A stretch of 64,000 bases of DNA from Delphinus delphis (lineage: Eukaryota; Chordata; Mammalia; Artiodactyla; Delphinidae): contig NC_082698.1 in assembly GCF_949987515.2 (NCBI RefSeq), forward strand, positions 34,833,964 to 34,897,963, read 5' to 3'. The notes under the pieces were generated by a model that did no database searches, was not told the origin of the DNA, and was given only the letters and a program-made list of their open reading frames with translations. Shown piece after piece: positions 45,036-57,864 of the stretch (positions are counted from its first letter, which is position 1; each line of letters opens with the position of its first letter). The position numbers were made by a program, and so were the translations under genes.

Positions 45036-45639
45036 TTTATGAAGGCTAAATGTAGCTTTAGGCTGACCGTTCACTTTCCTTTCAGTCTTTCTTCAAGTGA
45101 ATTACATTTGGTTGATTAGATTTGCCCAACTAAACTTACGATCTATGACATCTAGGAAGCCAATAGTTCATCCTCCTCTCTGGGTGCTGATCCATTGAAC
45201 TATCAGTATAAGAAGTGAAATGGCGATCTAGGTGTTGGTTTTATTTAGCACTCTTTGGTCAGCTTAGGTTGACATATGGGCTGAGGCCTCCCAGCTCTCT
45301 CTTTGAACTTAGACTTGGGTGCTTTTCCTGGCCTGAGATTGGAAAACAGAAGGGAGGCCCTGACAAGGAGGGCTTTCTGCATAGAGAGTGGGTGTGGGGT
45401 TGGATACAGCAGGGTGGGTCCAGAGGAATCGAGAGATAAGAGGCTGAAGTATGAGGAACAATGGTGACTACCTGGTGGACAGTCCCCAAGAGGACAGGTG
45501 CTGGCAGAAGAGTTTCCCCTCTGGAATCACCTTGAAATTCTGCTGCCCTGGGCTACTGTAAGTTGGATTCCACCTGACTTTACAAGATAGACACATGGCT
45601 TAAGACAGTCTTGCAAAGAAACCACAAATTACTAAGAAG

Positions 45640-47190
45640 CTTTTTGCAAAATGGACTGGGAGACAGACAGCTCACAGCAAATGGCTTCTAAACCGTATGA
45701 AAAGATGATCAGTCTTACAGTGAAAAATGCAAATTAAAACTACCATTTTTTTTTCAAGATACCACCTCCCACCTATCAGATCTGTAAAAATCCAAGTTTG
45801 ACTCAATACTCTATTGGTGAGACTGTGGGGAAACCAGCACTCATATAGAGGGTGGGTGGGGGGCCTGATGTGGGGTAGTGCAGAATGATACCACCCCTAA
45901 GAAGAGGATCTGGTTCTATTTAGCAAAATCACAGAAGCCTGAAATATCTTGTCAAACTAGATAACAAGGAAGCTATCAAGGACTGTTGGACATATCAAAA
46001 AGTTGCAAGAGTCAACTTGAATAGCCTCCCACTGGCCGAAGGTGGGACAAATTGAGCATTAACAAGAATAAGTGCAATGGATTGAAACACATTAAATATG
46101 TTTAAATGCATGAGATCATAATGATACAAAAAACTTGGGGTTCCTTTTGGAGGATGATAGGGAGCAATCGTTACTTTGAGAACTGGTAAATAAAGGGAAA
46201 GCATTAAGCATGTATCCCCTTTTTCCTGTACAATTTCTACCCCTTGGGGAAAAATAGTTGAAGTTAACAAGTATTAACTTTATAGAAATATTCAATTTAC
46301 TAAATAGAGAAGGCATGAGAGAATTAGAATATAACCATGAAGAAAAGATGGCCTTTACACATGTATTCCAGCTAATAAATGAAGAAAGAATGATAGAATT
46401 AGACTAATACCATAGCCCTAATGAATTAATGCAATCATTTATGCAATGATTATCCAGGGCTGCTAGCATCACAAAATGTGCCTCCTGATAGAATTATACA
46501 CTACCCATGAAGTAGTTTCAGCAAAACAATTGAACCTGAATTTGATCAAATCTCTACATATAATGACCAATTTATGGGAAATATAGGGAACTGAGGAATG
46601 GGTTAAAATGATACCCAACCCCTAAGCAAAATCCAGGTGGTGGGAAACTCTACAGGACAAATTTATATGTTTCTTTGACATGTAAGTTGCAGAGAGAGAG
46701 AGAGAGAGAGTCAGTGAGTGTGAGAGAGGAGAAAAAAAATGGAGCAGGGAATCTTTCAATTAAAAGAGACTTAAAAGACATATTAACCATTCACAATATA
46801 TGAATAGTATTTGGATGCTGATTCAAATAAACACAAAAAAAACAAGAAATTTGAAATAATCAGGAAAGTTTGAAGCTGGATTGTATATTCATGATATTAA
46901 AAAGTTATTGTTATGTTTTTAGGTGGGGATGGAATTGTGGGTTTTTTTTAGATATACACAACTAAAATAATTATAGATGAAGTGATATGATACTTGGGAT
47001 CTATTTCTGAATAATCCAGGGTCAGGGAAGATGCTGGAGAAGTGGGTGGGAATATACATGAGACGAGATTGCCTGTGATTTGTTAATTGTTGAAGCTGAG
47101 TGAAGGGCAGGCCAAGGTTCATTATGCTATCCTCTCCACCTTTGTATATGACTGAATTTTTCTATAATTAAAAACAGATCTTTATAGATA
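45640..47190 (+). mobile_element. Ancient LINE-1 (L1M) ORF2 end and 3' UTR
   Basis: 45715-45840 resembles the ORF2 C-terminal region ('aaaaatgcaaattaaaactacc...agataccacctcccacctatcag'). 46560-46670 ('ggaaatatagggaactgaggaatgggttaaaatgatacc...ggaaactctacaggacaa') and 46800-47180 (ending 'ttttctataattaaaaac') are the L1M 3' UTR. Many indels; no open protein. A (GA)10 microsatellite at 46691-46710 is embedded. Confidence 0.8.
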
Positions 47191-48005
47191 AAACAAATTG
47201 AAGATAATACTAATAAAGCAAATACCAACCACAAGAAAATAGCAGAGCTGACACATTCCTCTTAGTATGGGTCTTTTGTCAGCCATCTAATGAGATAAAA
47301 ATGATAGTCTAACTAGAGCTGACACAAAGTTGGGGAAAATCTTCTGAGCTACCAAGACTATTTGAAGTATGTTTAAGGATGAACCCTTATATATTTAACT
47401 GTATATTGTGCCTTAGGACATTAGCCACTGCTCAAAGATCAAAAACCTCTGTTTCCACCTGTTTTTAAAATCACTTGACTGTAAAAAACAAAAAAACAGG
47501 CAAAATATATGAAAGAGTGGTTTTCACACATTGGATGATAAACAGTGATCCCCACAAGAAGGGAAACAAATGAAGTGAGCCCTGCAGTTACCCTCACTGC
47601 TCAGAGAGAGTTTCCAGGCCAAAGCACAGGGAGGGAAATCCCAGAGCCTGGCAGACACCCTGTGTTCAGAAGATGGAGTTGAGAATTCAGAGAAGCCAAG
47701 TGGCTAGAATCCGCTAGGGCAAAGCACTGGATAGGAGGAGCATCACAGAGATGGAGCTCTGGAAATTGGCAGAGGGGTCCTTTTGCACTTCAGCTGAAAA
47801 CTGATTCACACAAGTGTGTAAGAAATTACCTGAAGCCACCAGAAAGGAGTAAAGAAAACAATTCTTGGATATTCCACAGGGCTTGCAATTGTTCACCTTC
47901 CCCATGGCCAGAGCAGAGAAATCTCTTAATACACAGGACATGTGAGTGCTAGGTAGAGAGCACTCGGTAGGGTGTTGTTTTGGTAATGGAGCCAGAATAG
48001 CCCTA
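47190..48005. other. Intergenic DNA, nothing recognised
   Basis: AT-rich then mixed sequence without a nameable repeat, exon or RNA. A 75-codon minus-strand frame (47714-47941) has no family features. Confidence 0.45.
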
Positions 48006-48007
48006 GA

Positions 48008-48230
48008 CTATGGTTTCTCAATCTTGGCTGTATTGAGGCTTGGGGCTAAGTAATTCTTTGTTGTGCGGGGATGTCCTGTGCATTATAGGATGTTTAGCAG
48101 GATCCCTAGTCTCTACCTGCTAGATGCCAGTAGCACTCCCACTCCTGTAGCTGTGACAACTGAAAGTGTTTCCATACGCTGCCAACTGTCCCCTTCTCGT
48201 AGGGTCAAAATTGTTCCTGGTTGAGATGAG
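48008..48230 (-). mobile_element. MER20-like hAT-Charlie MITE (second copy)
   Basis: 'ggtttctcaatcttggctgtattgaggcttggggctaagtaattctttgttgtgcgggg', 'tgtcctgtgcattataggatgtttagcaggatccctagtctctacc', 'ctagatgccagtagcactccc' and a diverged right end 'ggttgagatgag'. Same layout as the copy at 40127-40360. Confidence 0.85.
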
Positions 48231-49096
48231 TTGCTGAGACTAAAGGCTGCTCTGGTCCTGCCTAATTCAGCTTAAAATCAAGCTACAAAAGGATTAAACC
48301 ATTTCTAAGGCACGCCACTGCATTCCAGAATGAAGTTTAGGAGTACTGAAAAAAATACAAACAATCCAGCATGGCAAAATACAAAATTCACTGTGTCTAG
48401 CATCCAACCAAAAAATTCCAGACATGCAAAGAAACAGGAAAGATACACCACCATGAGGAGGAGAATCAATCAATTAGTAACAGAGTCAGAAATAATACAG
48501 ATGATAGGTTAAGGAAGAAGAATGTTAAAATAGCTACAATTAATGTACTCTATATGTTAAGTATGTAAAGGGAAACATGAGCAGTTTTAGGAGAGATGTA
48601 GGTGTTAGAAAAAAGGCCCTTACTGAAGTTCTAGAGATGAAAAAGACAATGTCTAAAATGAAAATACACTGAACGGGATAAACAGAGTAGATACATCAGG
48701 AGGAAAAAAATAGTGAACCGGAAAACATAGCATGGAAATTTTTCCACTAAAGCACTAAAGAGCATGAAAGCCATGGAATAGCTTCAAGTGGCTTAATATA
48801 GACATAATTAGAGTTTCAAAGGGAGAGGAAAGACTGGGGACAAAATTTTTTGAAGAAATAATGGGTGAAATTGTTCCAAATTTGATGAAAACTATATATC
48901 CACAGATTCAAGAATCTCAATGACAAGAAGATGAAAGAAGAAGAATAATACACCAAGGCACATCCTAATCAAATTGATTAAAATAAGTCAAATAGGAAAT
49001 TCTTTTAAAAGAGAGTAAAAGCACAAATTACATACAGAAAAACAGAGATAAGAATGATTTCTTGTTGGAAAAAATGCAAGTAAAACAGATAGCAGA

Positions 49097-49279
49097 GGGC
49101 TTCCCTGGTGGTGCAGTGGTTGAGAGTCCGCCTGCCGATGCAGGGGACACGGGTTCGTGCCCCAGTCTGGGAAGATCCCACGTGCCGCGGAGCCTGCGTG
49201 TCCAGAGCCTGTGCTCCGCAACGGGAGAGGCCATGACAGTGAGAGGCCCGGGTACCGCAAAAAAAAAAAAAAAAAAAAA
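49097..49279 (+). mobile_element. Young CHR-type SINE
   Basis: Head 'gggcttccctggtggtgcagtggttgagagtccgcctgccgatgcagggg', B-box region 'cacgggttcgtgccccagtctggg', short body and a pure A21 tail at 49259-49279. CpGs largely intact. No clear target-site duplication found. Sits inside the old L1 ORF1 segment. Confidence 0.95.
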
Positions 49280-49386
49280 TCTCTGTAGTACTGAAAGAAA
49301 AAAAAAATCAGTTAACTTAGAATTCTATAACCAGCAAACATATCTTTCGAGAATGAAAGCACATAGAGATTTTTTTCAGGCATATA

Positions 49387-49467
49387 TTGGGTTGGCCAAA
49401 AAGTTCGTTCCGGTTTTTCCGTAAGATGTTGCAGAAAAAATCCAAACAAACTTTCTGGCCAGCCCAA
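49387..49467. mobile_element. 81-bp palindromic mariner MITE
   Basis: Starts ttgggttggccaaaaagttc and ends actttctggccagcccaa, which are inverted repeats. TA dinucleotides flank both sides (49385-49386, 49468-49469), the signature of Tc1/mariner insertion. The arms extend almost to the centre, so the whole element can fold into a hairpin with mismatches. It is inserted in the old L1. Such minimal palindromic mariners are frequent in cetaceans and ruminants. Confidence 0.93.
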
Positions 49468-49639
49468 TAAAAACTGAAAAAAATTCACTGACAGCAGACC
49501 AGAAATACAAGACATCTCAAAGGAAGTATTTAAGGTAGAAGGAAAATAAAACCAGATAGAAATTTGGATCTTTGCAAAAACACGAGAGCACCTGGAGTGA
49601 TAAATATGTAGGCTAATACGAAAGACTTTTGTTTCTTAT

Positions 49640-52360
49640 TTTAAAATTTTGTTTCTTATTTTTGTTATTTTAAAATTTTGTTTCTAATTTTGTTTCTTTA
49701 TTCTTTTTAAAGAATCTGAATTTTATTTTAGTGAGCGAAAAATGTTTTTTCTGAAATCAGTAAATAAAATAACATGATTTTATCTCACCCTTTAAACATT
49801 TCTGTTTTTATATTAGTTTTATGTATCACCATATTAGTGCAGTGTTCATGCATAGTAATCAAACAATGAAATATATCACTAACATTGTATATTATATATA
49901 GGAGTTGCATACTCGTTTTTTTCAGACAAGAATGAATAATTAAAATCTTGGAGATGACTGCTAGGTTTATAAAGACCAACTGGAATGTTTAGAATAGTGA
50001 TAGAATATTATTATTTGATTTGGCTTTTAGAAAAATCACTAGAGTTAACAATATGGACAATTACCTGAAGCAATGGAGAACCTGGAATGAGACTGAACTG
50101 CTAAATGTAAGCTCTCAAAATTTGAGGTCACTCAGAGGACCTTGGGTTAGCTTTACAACAAGTGATTTTGGTGACTAAATTAAAAAATAAAAATATATGT
50201 TTCACATTCTGGATAGTTGTTTTGACCTGTTTGCAAAAAAAAAGTCTCTGAAGTATTAAGCATTTTCAGTGTCTTAAAAATAAGCTAACACGTCTTACAT
50301 TTTATGAATTTGGAAACTGAGGCCTACTGGGATGAAGTTATTTGCCTAAAATCACACAACTAGTAATTGGATTGCATTTGGCAGGCATTCACCTTATGTA
50401 CTGGAGTGTGAGGGTACCAACACACATAATTTTAAGTAGCAGGATCACTCTCAGTTATGACATCCTCAGGACTCCTTGTCTGCTACGCAGAATTTTGGTC
50501 ACTTGGTAGCAACCTAGACAACAGCATCACCTGATCCTGTGATTTCTCCAGTCTTGATTACCCATTTAAGGCAAGTTAACGATATAACAAAGTCACTCTT
50601 TGTTACCATAGAATAAAGAAACTTCCTTAAAAAGTTACCTGGTTGTGACTGAAAGTCAAATAAACATGATATTCAGGGTTGGTAACAAATAAAAGAAAAA
50701 AATGTAAACACGTTTAGGAAAGATTGTGGATTTGTGTACTACATTAGCATTCCTCCCCCAGTAAATTAAACAGCTCAGCCTTCCAATGTACTCACTAGAA
50801 GTCACATAGAAGCTTCCAGTTTCTCCATTTCACACAGTTACAGTTGTTTACCTTGAACTAACTTGCTTACCACAGGGGGAGTCACTCAGGTCAATTCTAC
50901 CTCATAAACCTCTCGTGAATCTCTCACTTCCTCACCGTCTTCACTGCTGCTTCCCTGGTCCAAGTCTTGCTATGGCTCTCTTGGACTCTTACAATATCCT
51001 CCTAATTTGACTTCCTGCTTTTTCAATCTCCACCCATTTCAAGTTAATTTCCCACACTGTTGTGTGAGTAACCTTTTAAATTTTGAGAAAATATGAATTT
51101 TATGAAAATATGAATCTGTAATCTGCTTGAAATGCTTCATGGGAGTTTCTGGATTATTCACCACTGTTTTGAAAACCATAGGAAGTGATTCAGATAAATT
51201 AATAGCACCATTAATTTATCACCTAATGTTCAGAATGAAGCTCTGAGTCAGTAGTATGGAGCTACTCCCTCTACCTCATCAGAGAGAGAGAGAGACAGAG
51301 ACAGAGACCCCTTATTATACAAGAGCTGCTTCCCAGGGTTGCCAGACTCATGGACATTCCCCCTTCTCCTTCAGAGCTACAGTTTCTGTTAATATAAGAT
51401 GGCTGGGACACTTATTTGGGGATGTGAATTTGGTTGTGGCAGGGGACTGAGTCTGAAAGAAGTGTTTCTGAAAGGTAAAGAAATACTAAGGGTTTCAAAG
51501 AATTCTGGAATAAACTCCACTCCTCATGGAAAGATAATCAGGCAAAAAGATCAAAAGACATTTCCTAAGGACTGCAAATTTATACTAAGTAAAAGGCACG
51601 AAATCCAGAAAATTACCTAGGAGGTAGATTTTTGCTTGTGAGTGAAGAGAAGCATTCTGATGGTAGTTAGACAAATAATAAAAGAGAGCAAAGAGAAATT
51701 ACACACTCTGTTTATGGACAAATGCTGGGAACTCAATACAACTTTCCTTTCTTAGGGCTGAGAAAACAACATAAAACAAAAGAAAATTTCTCTCTAGCAT
51801 GAAAGATGATAATATTACACTCTAGAGGGTGAAAAAGAGCTAACTTTTGATAAAGACCTACTTCAAGAAACTAGTTAATTTTAGAAATCATTTATATTTT
51901 GCTCTTAAAAATGTGGACTACATGAAGCAAAGGATCAAAGATAAGAAAGTAAAATATTGAAATGGGAAAGGAGCTGATTGAATGATGGGTGGAAAAGGAC
52001 TTGGATAAAAACTGTCTAAAGGTAGTAAAAATGTAAGCATAAAATAAAAAATCAGAATCAACAGTAAAGAATTAATGCTATAGAAAATCAAATCAATGTC
52101 AAAAGTCTCCCAGGATACAGAGGAAAAGGACTAAGAGAAGAACATCCTTAAAAAAAAAAAGAGAGAATAATGGATGTGGAGGGTAAAGAGGAGAGACCTG
52201 AAAATACAGACAGGATAAAAGGCTGGAACTAGTGGAATTGAAGCAACAATTTCAAACATATATGAACTTATGAAAGGTTAGTTTGAAAATGAAAGTGATT
52301 CATAGTGGTAAAAGGAAAATGTTTATGTAAAGGGACCAAGACCTATATAAATCCTGGCGA
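49640..52360. other. AT-rich intergenic DNA with minor repeats, no gene seen
   Basis: 49626-49700 contains a partly duplicated T-rich unit ('tttgtttcttattttaaaatt' twice). 50295-50400 is MIR-like. 50900-51080 reads as antisense L2 ('ctcacttcctcaccgtcttcactgctgcttccctgg'). A (GA)n run is at about 51279-51307. 51640-52350 is A-rich and may be eroded L1. No exon or RNA gene identified. Confidence 0.45.
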
Positions 52361-52362
52361 AT

Positions 52363-52990
52363 CTTTTTTAACTGAAATTTATATTGAGATCATTGTAAGT
52401 TCATCTGCAGTTGTAATAATTTAGATTCCATGTACCCTTTACCCAGTTCCCCTTAATGGTAACAGTTCACAAATTATAGTATAATGTCACAACCACTATA
52501 TTAACAGTGAAACAATCCACCAATCTTATTCAGATTCCTCCAGTTTTACTTGTACTCATTTGTATGTGTATGTATTTGATTTGTATGTGTGTGTATTTTG
52601 TACAATCTTACCACATATGTAGGTTTGTGTAACCACCACCATGGTAAAGATGCTGAACATTTCCATCACCACAATGGTCCTTTGTGTTGACCTATTATAA
52701 CCACACCAACCTCCTCTCACCTCTACACAGTGTCCTTCAATCCCCAACTCCTGGCAACTACCAGTCCATTCTCCGTTTCTAAAATTTTTTCATTAAGAAT
52801 GTTGTATAGATGGAATCATATACAGTATATAACCTTTTGGGAGTGTCTTTACTCAGCATAATTTCTTGGAGATTTGTCCAAGTGTTTGCTTGTATCAATA
52901 GCACATTCCTTTTGGTTGCTGAGGAATATTCTACAGTATGTATGTGCCACAGTTTGTTTAAATGTTCACCTGTTGAAGACTGGTGGCATT
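52363..52990 (-). mobile_element. Ancient LINE-1 3' UTR (L1M-type)
   Basis: Antisense L1M 3' region in order: 'agatcattgtaagttcatctgcagttgtaataattt', 'acccttt acccagttccccttaatggtaaca', 'caatccaccaatcttattcagattcctccagttttacttgtactcattt', 'taaccttttgggagtgtctttactcagcataatttcttggagatttgtccaagt'. No coding capacity. Confidence 0.85.
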
Positions 52991-53168
52991 AAAATTTTTA
53001 AGTATAAAGAAAAAATTCAGTATTTCTCTAGGCAAGACAGCAATTATACAAATTTTTATCAACAAAAAAGTAAAAAATCAGAATCATCTTAGATTCTTCC
53101 AAATATTTCTATTAATTGATACTTTTTGTCCTGATGTTTGCACTACTAGTTATAAATTTTATATAGGC

Positions 53169-53345
53169 TTAAATACTTGTGCTATTTTTAAAAATTTAGA
53201 TATAATTGATGTAAAACCAGTTTTAGGTGTGTAACATGAGTCAATATTTGTATATATTGCAAAATGATCTAGTTAACATCCATCACCATACATAGTTAAA
53301 ATTTTTCTTGTGATGAAAACTTAAGATCTACTCTCCTAGCAACTT
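53169..53345 (-). mobile_element. LINE-1 3' UTR fragment
   Basis: 'aaaaatttagatataattgatgtaaaaccagttttaggtgtgtaacatgagtcaatatttgtatatattgcaaaatgatc' and 'aacttaagatctactctcctagcaactttt' are antisense L1 3' UTR text. Separate from the preceding fragment by about 180 bp of unassigned DNA. Confidence 0.8.
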
Positions 53346-53361
53346 TTAAATATATATGTAA

Positions 53362-53458
53362 TATATATAATAATAATAATTGTAATTACTGTTTTAGTTA
53401 AGTATATATATTATGGATATTATTAATGATAACAGTAATTACAATTATTATATATATA
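53362..53458. repeat. AT-rich inverted repeat (hairpin)
   Basis: Left arm (53362-53393) ends aattgtaattactgtt. Right arm (53431-53458) begins aacagtaattacaatt, its exact reverse complement, and both continue into (AT)/(AAT) repeats with a small length difference. The spacer of about 37 bp is also AT-rich. It directly abuts the 3' UTR fragment of an L1. Confidence 0.85.
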
Positions 53459-53459
53459 A

Positions 53460-56400
53460 AAGGACAATGAAAGTGAGACTGAGCATGCCAATTATGACAA
53501 TAAGTGTAATAGAGTTAAATTCTCTTGTTAAATGGCAAAGGCTCTCAGATTAATTACAATCTATATGTAGAGCATTTATTAGAGGCAGTTCTAAAACAAA
53601 ATTTAAAGAGAGTGGAAAGAAACGTGGATTTTAAAACAATTCCCATTTTCCTTGTGATTGGGTCTAGCACTGACCTCTCCTCATTCTGCTGTAAGAGCAC
53701 CACCAGCTGGTGTGCCAGCCATCTCCCCACAAGGCTTTCTGAGAAATGTCATTTCAGTAGAACTGACACTCCTGCCTACCCATTCCTTTCCTCCAACGAA
53801 GAGGGCTTTAAGGTGGAGGAGGGGGATTAGAAGGTTTACTTTTAGGAATACCCAGAAGTATTCCTAAATACTCCTGTTTGTAAAGATCAGTAGTACTCGA
53901 CTGGTTCTCCTTCCCACAGGCAAAGAAGAAAAGCTAGGATAGAAAGCTAGGATTATTTATAAAGTTTGAGGGCTTTTTTCCCCCTTCTGTATGAAAAGGA
54001 GACTAATGCCTTGCTCTCTGATTGAAAGTCCAGAAAGCTATAGTGATTGCTGAGCTTCCCCAGGTGAGGAAAGAGCCGAACTGAGAGGGAACAAGAGACT
54101 TCTCCAGGGAGGCCTCCCTTTTGGGTTCCTGAGAATTCAGACTATAATATATCCATTTAGTTCGTTCAAGCCCCCCAGGGTTGGGGTTAAAGACTGTAGA
54201 TGAGGCTGGGAGGTGGAGCTGGCTAGAGACTTGGGTCAACATACATCAAAAGAATGTCATACACTGCTGGGTTCCATATGGGGATCAGGGGGAGGATGCA
54301 TTTGAATCTAATTGGGCTTACCTGTGCCTAGGGGAGATTCTTGGGATTGAAACTCTTACCAGTAGGCACCTACCTACACCCACCAAGTCTATAGATAGTG
54401 AGCTGGTTCAGCCAGGATGAAAAGCAATAGAGTTAGCTGCTTTGTCACCACTGACTAGTGGTTGCTCACAAAAGAGAATAACATTTACAGCCAAGAAATC
54501 AAAGGAACTGTAACTTCCCTTGCACAGTCACGTAAGAGAAAGTGTTTTCTCCTTTACCAGTGGAGGGCAAGTCATAGAAATGACGAAGAGGGCAAGAGAG
54601 CATAACCCATGTTTTGCTGACCTCCCCTCCTTCCCCCACCCTCACCAACTCTTTCCTATCAAGCTACTGCAAGCACAACTCCAGCATGTGCTCCGAGGAG
54701 GGGAAGAGATCAATATTTTGACTGGGGAACTTCAATAACCTATTAGAGACTGAAAGTTATAAGATCAGACTGAAATATTGTAAAGAATCTATTCAGTTCA
54801 GCTCATAACAGTTATTTGTATAATAAAGCTGTTCCCTGTTGATACTCCCAATGAGTCAATATACCTCAGTCAAAATGGTTAAAAAAAGAAGAGTCATTAT
54901 AATATTAATGTAGAATTCAAGAGAAAATGCAATAACTAGTAAACAAACAAAAAACCCAAAAACCCAAAAACTTTTATTTTGATAAAGTATAGTTTCCTCA
55001 GCGAAAGATAGTCATGGGTCCTTATGAGCCAATGACATTCAATGAAGATTTACAATAAAACATTGAAGGAATACAAGAGAAATGTAGAAAATCATTGTAG
55101 ATATAAAGCCTTTCAAATATGAGACAACTAAAACTTGACAAGGTGAATTTGCTTGCCCAGATTCAGGCAGGAAGAGAATGGCAGAGTCAAGCCTAGAACC
55201 CGGATCTGTTGACCACTGGTCTGTGTCCTTTGCATCTTCACAAGCTGACTTCCTTCCTTGACATGTGCACACGTGTACCCATACCTACAAATTAAGACAT
55301 GTCCCCATGCTTAAAGCCAACATTTAGGGAATTGTTGTTAATTGTATATGCAGGATGAATCTCAAAAATTGTGAGAGAGAAAAGGTTCTGTTGTCTATGT
55401 TTAGGAAAATTATTGTTTCAATAGGCAAAATAACTTTGGAAGCCTGGGGTAACTTAATGATATCTGGCTTTTATAAATCAGTTTTCGTTCCTCAAAGCAA
55501 GAGCATATAAGCAGCCAAGCAGCAAACGAAGGTAATAAAAAGAATCTTATTGCATATGAAAGTGACTGGCATATGGCAACTGCATTCTCCCTCCCGGTAT
55601 TCCTTCTAAATAATTAGGGTAGTAAATGAAACTAGAAAGGGAAAACTCTTTAGTTTACTCTCCAGACCCTTGAAATAACATTGTAGTCTGGCAGTCTGCT
55701 ACAGACCAGATGCTGATAGACACACTGTCTCTTCAGCTGTATTCAGAAAATGCCAGAACAAATGGCTCCGAGTGTAACCAAAAATGTTCATGTCTAAACA
55801 AAGTTTTCTCTTTGTAGCTATCTTTGTCTATATGGAATTAGCAATTGGAAATCATATAAGTTTCAGTAAAAGAAGGAGGGAAGGGAGAAAGGGAGGAAGG
55901 AAAGGAAGAAAAAAAGAGAAAAGGAATTTCATCATTGAATATATAAGACACTGGAAAATATCAGAATCGGTCATCGAAAACTTCTAAATGGCATGAAGTG
56001 GAATGAAATATGAATCATTCAATCCCATTCTAATTTTATTGATAATGCAGAATCATAAAATAAATCCTAGTTCATTGGCATTTCTTTGGAATTTTACTTT
56101 CTGGGAAAGAACAAGGAAGAAATTATGATGCTTGTGCTTTTAACAGAAAGTAAGAATTCCCAGACCTAAGGTTCTTTATCCTATGGTTCACCTATATAAC
56201 CTGCGAGTTCAGGTTTCTCATTATTTTATCAGGATGGGGGTAGAGTAGGGATTGGATTTGCCTAGAGCAGGGAGGTCTCAGTGCTACCATGTATAAAATT
56301 ATGTCAATGCTTGGTTCTTGTAAGTATTCATGATTTAGGCTTAGTAGTTAGAAGTGAATAATCTCATAGACCAAGAGGATATCCTTGTCACTCATAGATC

Positions 56401-57400
56401 TGAAAACTCCTTGTCTGTAGACCTGTTTAAATTCAGCACTTTAACTGAACACTTCTTTTAAGTAGTCTGCTTTTCCTGATATAGTACTACCATACATATT
56501 GCTATATGCTAAGTAGTGATGGAGCATTGAGTGTCCATAATATTAGCATATGAAATAAAATAATATTAGCAATGAAATAAAAATAGATGACACTCAGTCT
56601 ATTTTAAGCACAGGTAGATTACCAAATCAAATATTTAGAGTGACTAAAGAGGAAAACATCCAAACATGTAAACTAAACCTGTCTCTATCTACCTACCTAC
56701 CTGTGTATTTAACTACCTACCTACCTATTGTTACCAGTGACCTGAGTAGATTTATAATCTAGAAATTTACAAGAACAAAGCATTGAATCCCAGTTAAGTT
56801 TTCAATACCTATGATTCAAGATGCATGAATTGCATGCTGCCTTTTTGGTGGTCATTAGACAAGAAGATTTGTCTGGAGATACGATATGGTGGTTTTGATT
56901 CCCATGAAAAGGCCTAACATTAGCAGCTTGTTCCTAAAAATACCCTGTACTTTGGTTGTGTAAATCTGTCTCGTTATCTTACAGGGAGCAAATGTGGGGA
57001 GGGGAGTGACTCAGGCATACAGGAATAGGAGAGAACAGTGACTTCTTAGAAATGAAAAGTTGAAATAAAATCTTTTGAGTCAACAGGGAAGATGCCACAA
57101 TTGTGTCCATGCACACACACGCAAATCTATATTTAGAGAGATGATTCACAGCCAGGAAGAATAGAGATTTTATATTCATACCTTATAAAATTCCCCCTTT
57201 CCCAGCTCTTCATGGATCAGTATGAGAGAATAGGTGCTTTTTTGTACCTTGGATATTATAAATTATGCACACGTTACTCCTCACAGTCTCTAATATGTAG
57301 CAGAATCTCAAGATTTTGTCTAAAGTATTTATGTTTGAAAAGTAACACTGGATATGCCAATGCATCACATCTCGAATGCAATGGTGATGTTTTACACAGT
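53460..57400. other. Intergenic DNA, no gene or clear repeat
   Basis: About 3.9 kb of largely non-repetitive sequence. A polypurine stretch is at about 55868-55925 and an (ACCT)-rich microsatellite at about 56686-56729. Open frames of up to 101 codons (53525-53830) show no known domain. No splice-consistent exon found. Confidence 0.5.
55868..55925 (+). repeat. Polypurine GGAA/GAAA tract
   Basis: About 58 purines with no pyrimidine, rich in GGAAGG and GGGA. It is a mirror-repeat-like composition able to form triplex DNA, and it offers ETS-like GGAA sites. Probably a degenerate microsatellite. Confidence 0.85.
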
Positions 57401-57406
57401 GTCATT

Positions 57407-57437
57407 GCTGTCTGTGTTGGAAGTTACTGATCTCACT
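57407..57437 (+). repeat. Exact 31-bp direct repeat, copy A
   Basis: Begins gctgtctgtgttggaagtta and is identical over 31 bases to 60081-60111. The flanks on both sides differ, and neither copy sits in a repeat family I recognise. Confidence 0.9.
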
Positions 57438-57864
57438 CTTCCTAAGATAACTTGGGATAGTAATTATCCCAAAGGTGATAATTTCACAAGAACCTTTGTG
57501 GCCTGTTTTTCTTTTGAGTCTACTTGGAATCCCTCGGGAGTGAATTCAAGCCAAGGAAGGCTAAAGAGTGATAGCCAGGATGCTGAAACTGGTCAGGTCA
57601 TAACCAGAAAGTAGAGCAGATTCAGGGCCAGTGAAGGAGTTCAGAGCCCACTGCAGCACTAAGGGGAAATATGGACAAGACTTCCCAGATTCTTTGCTTC
57701 CAGGCCAGAGATCAATCACTAATGACGAGTGTATATTTCCATGGAACGTCTGGATCAGTATATATCTTAGGGTAGCCCTGTGGTTTCCCAACATTGTCTT
57801 AGTCCCCAGCGTGCACCATCATGGAACTTGTTGGATTATTTTGCAAAGGAAAAAGTAATATACA

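Larger units (their letters stand above)
48290..49640 (+). mobile_element. Ancient LINE-1/HAL1 ORF1 region, interrupted twice
   Basis: The sequence follows an L1 ORF1 region: 'cagacatgcaaagaaacaggaaagatac', 'ttctagagatgaaaaagacaatgtctaaaatgaaaatacactgaacgggat', 'gaagaaataatgggtgaaattgttccaaatttgatgaaaactata', 'caccaaggcacatcctaatcaaattg', and after the SINE 'tactgaaagaaaaaaa...ttagaattctataaccagcaaa'. It is frameshifted throughout. A SINE (49097-49279) and a mariner MITE (49387-49467) inserted into it later. It may be HAL1 or an L1M copy; I cannot separate these by eye. Confidence 0.78.
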
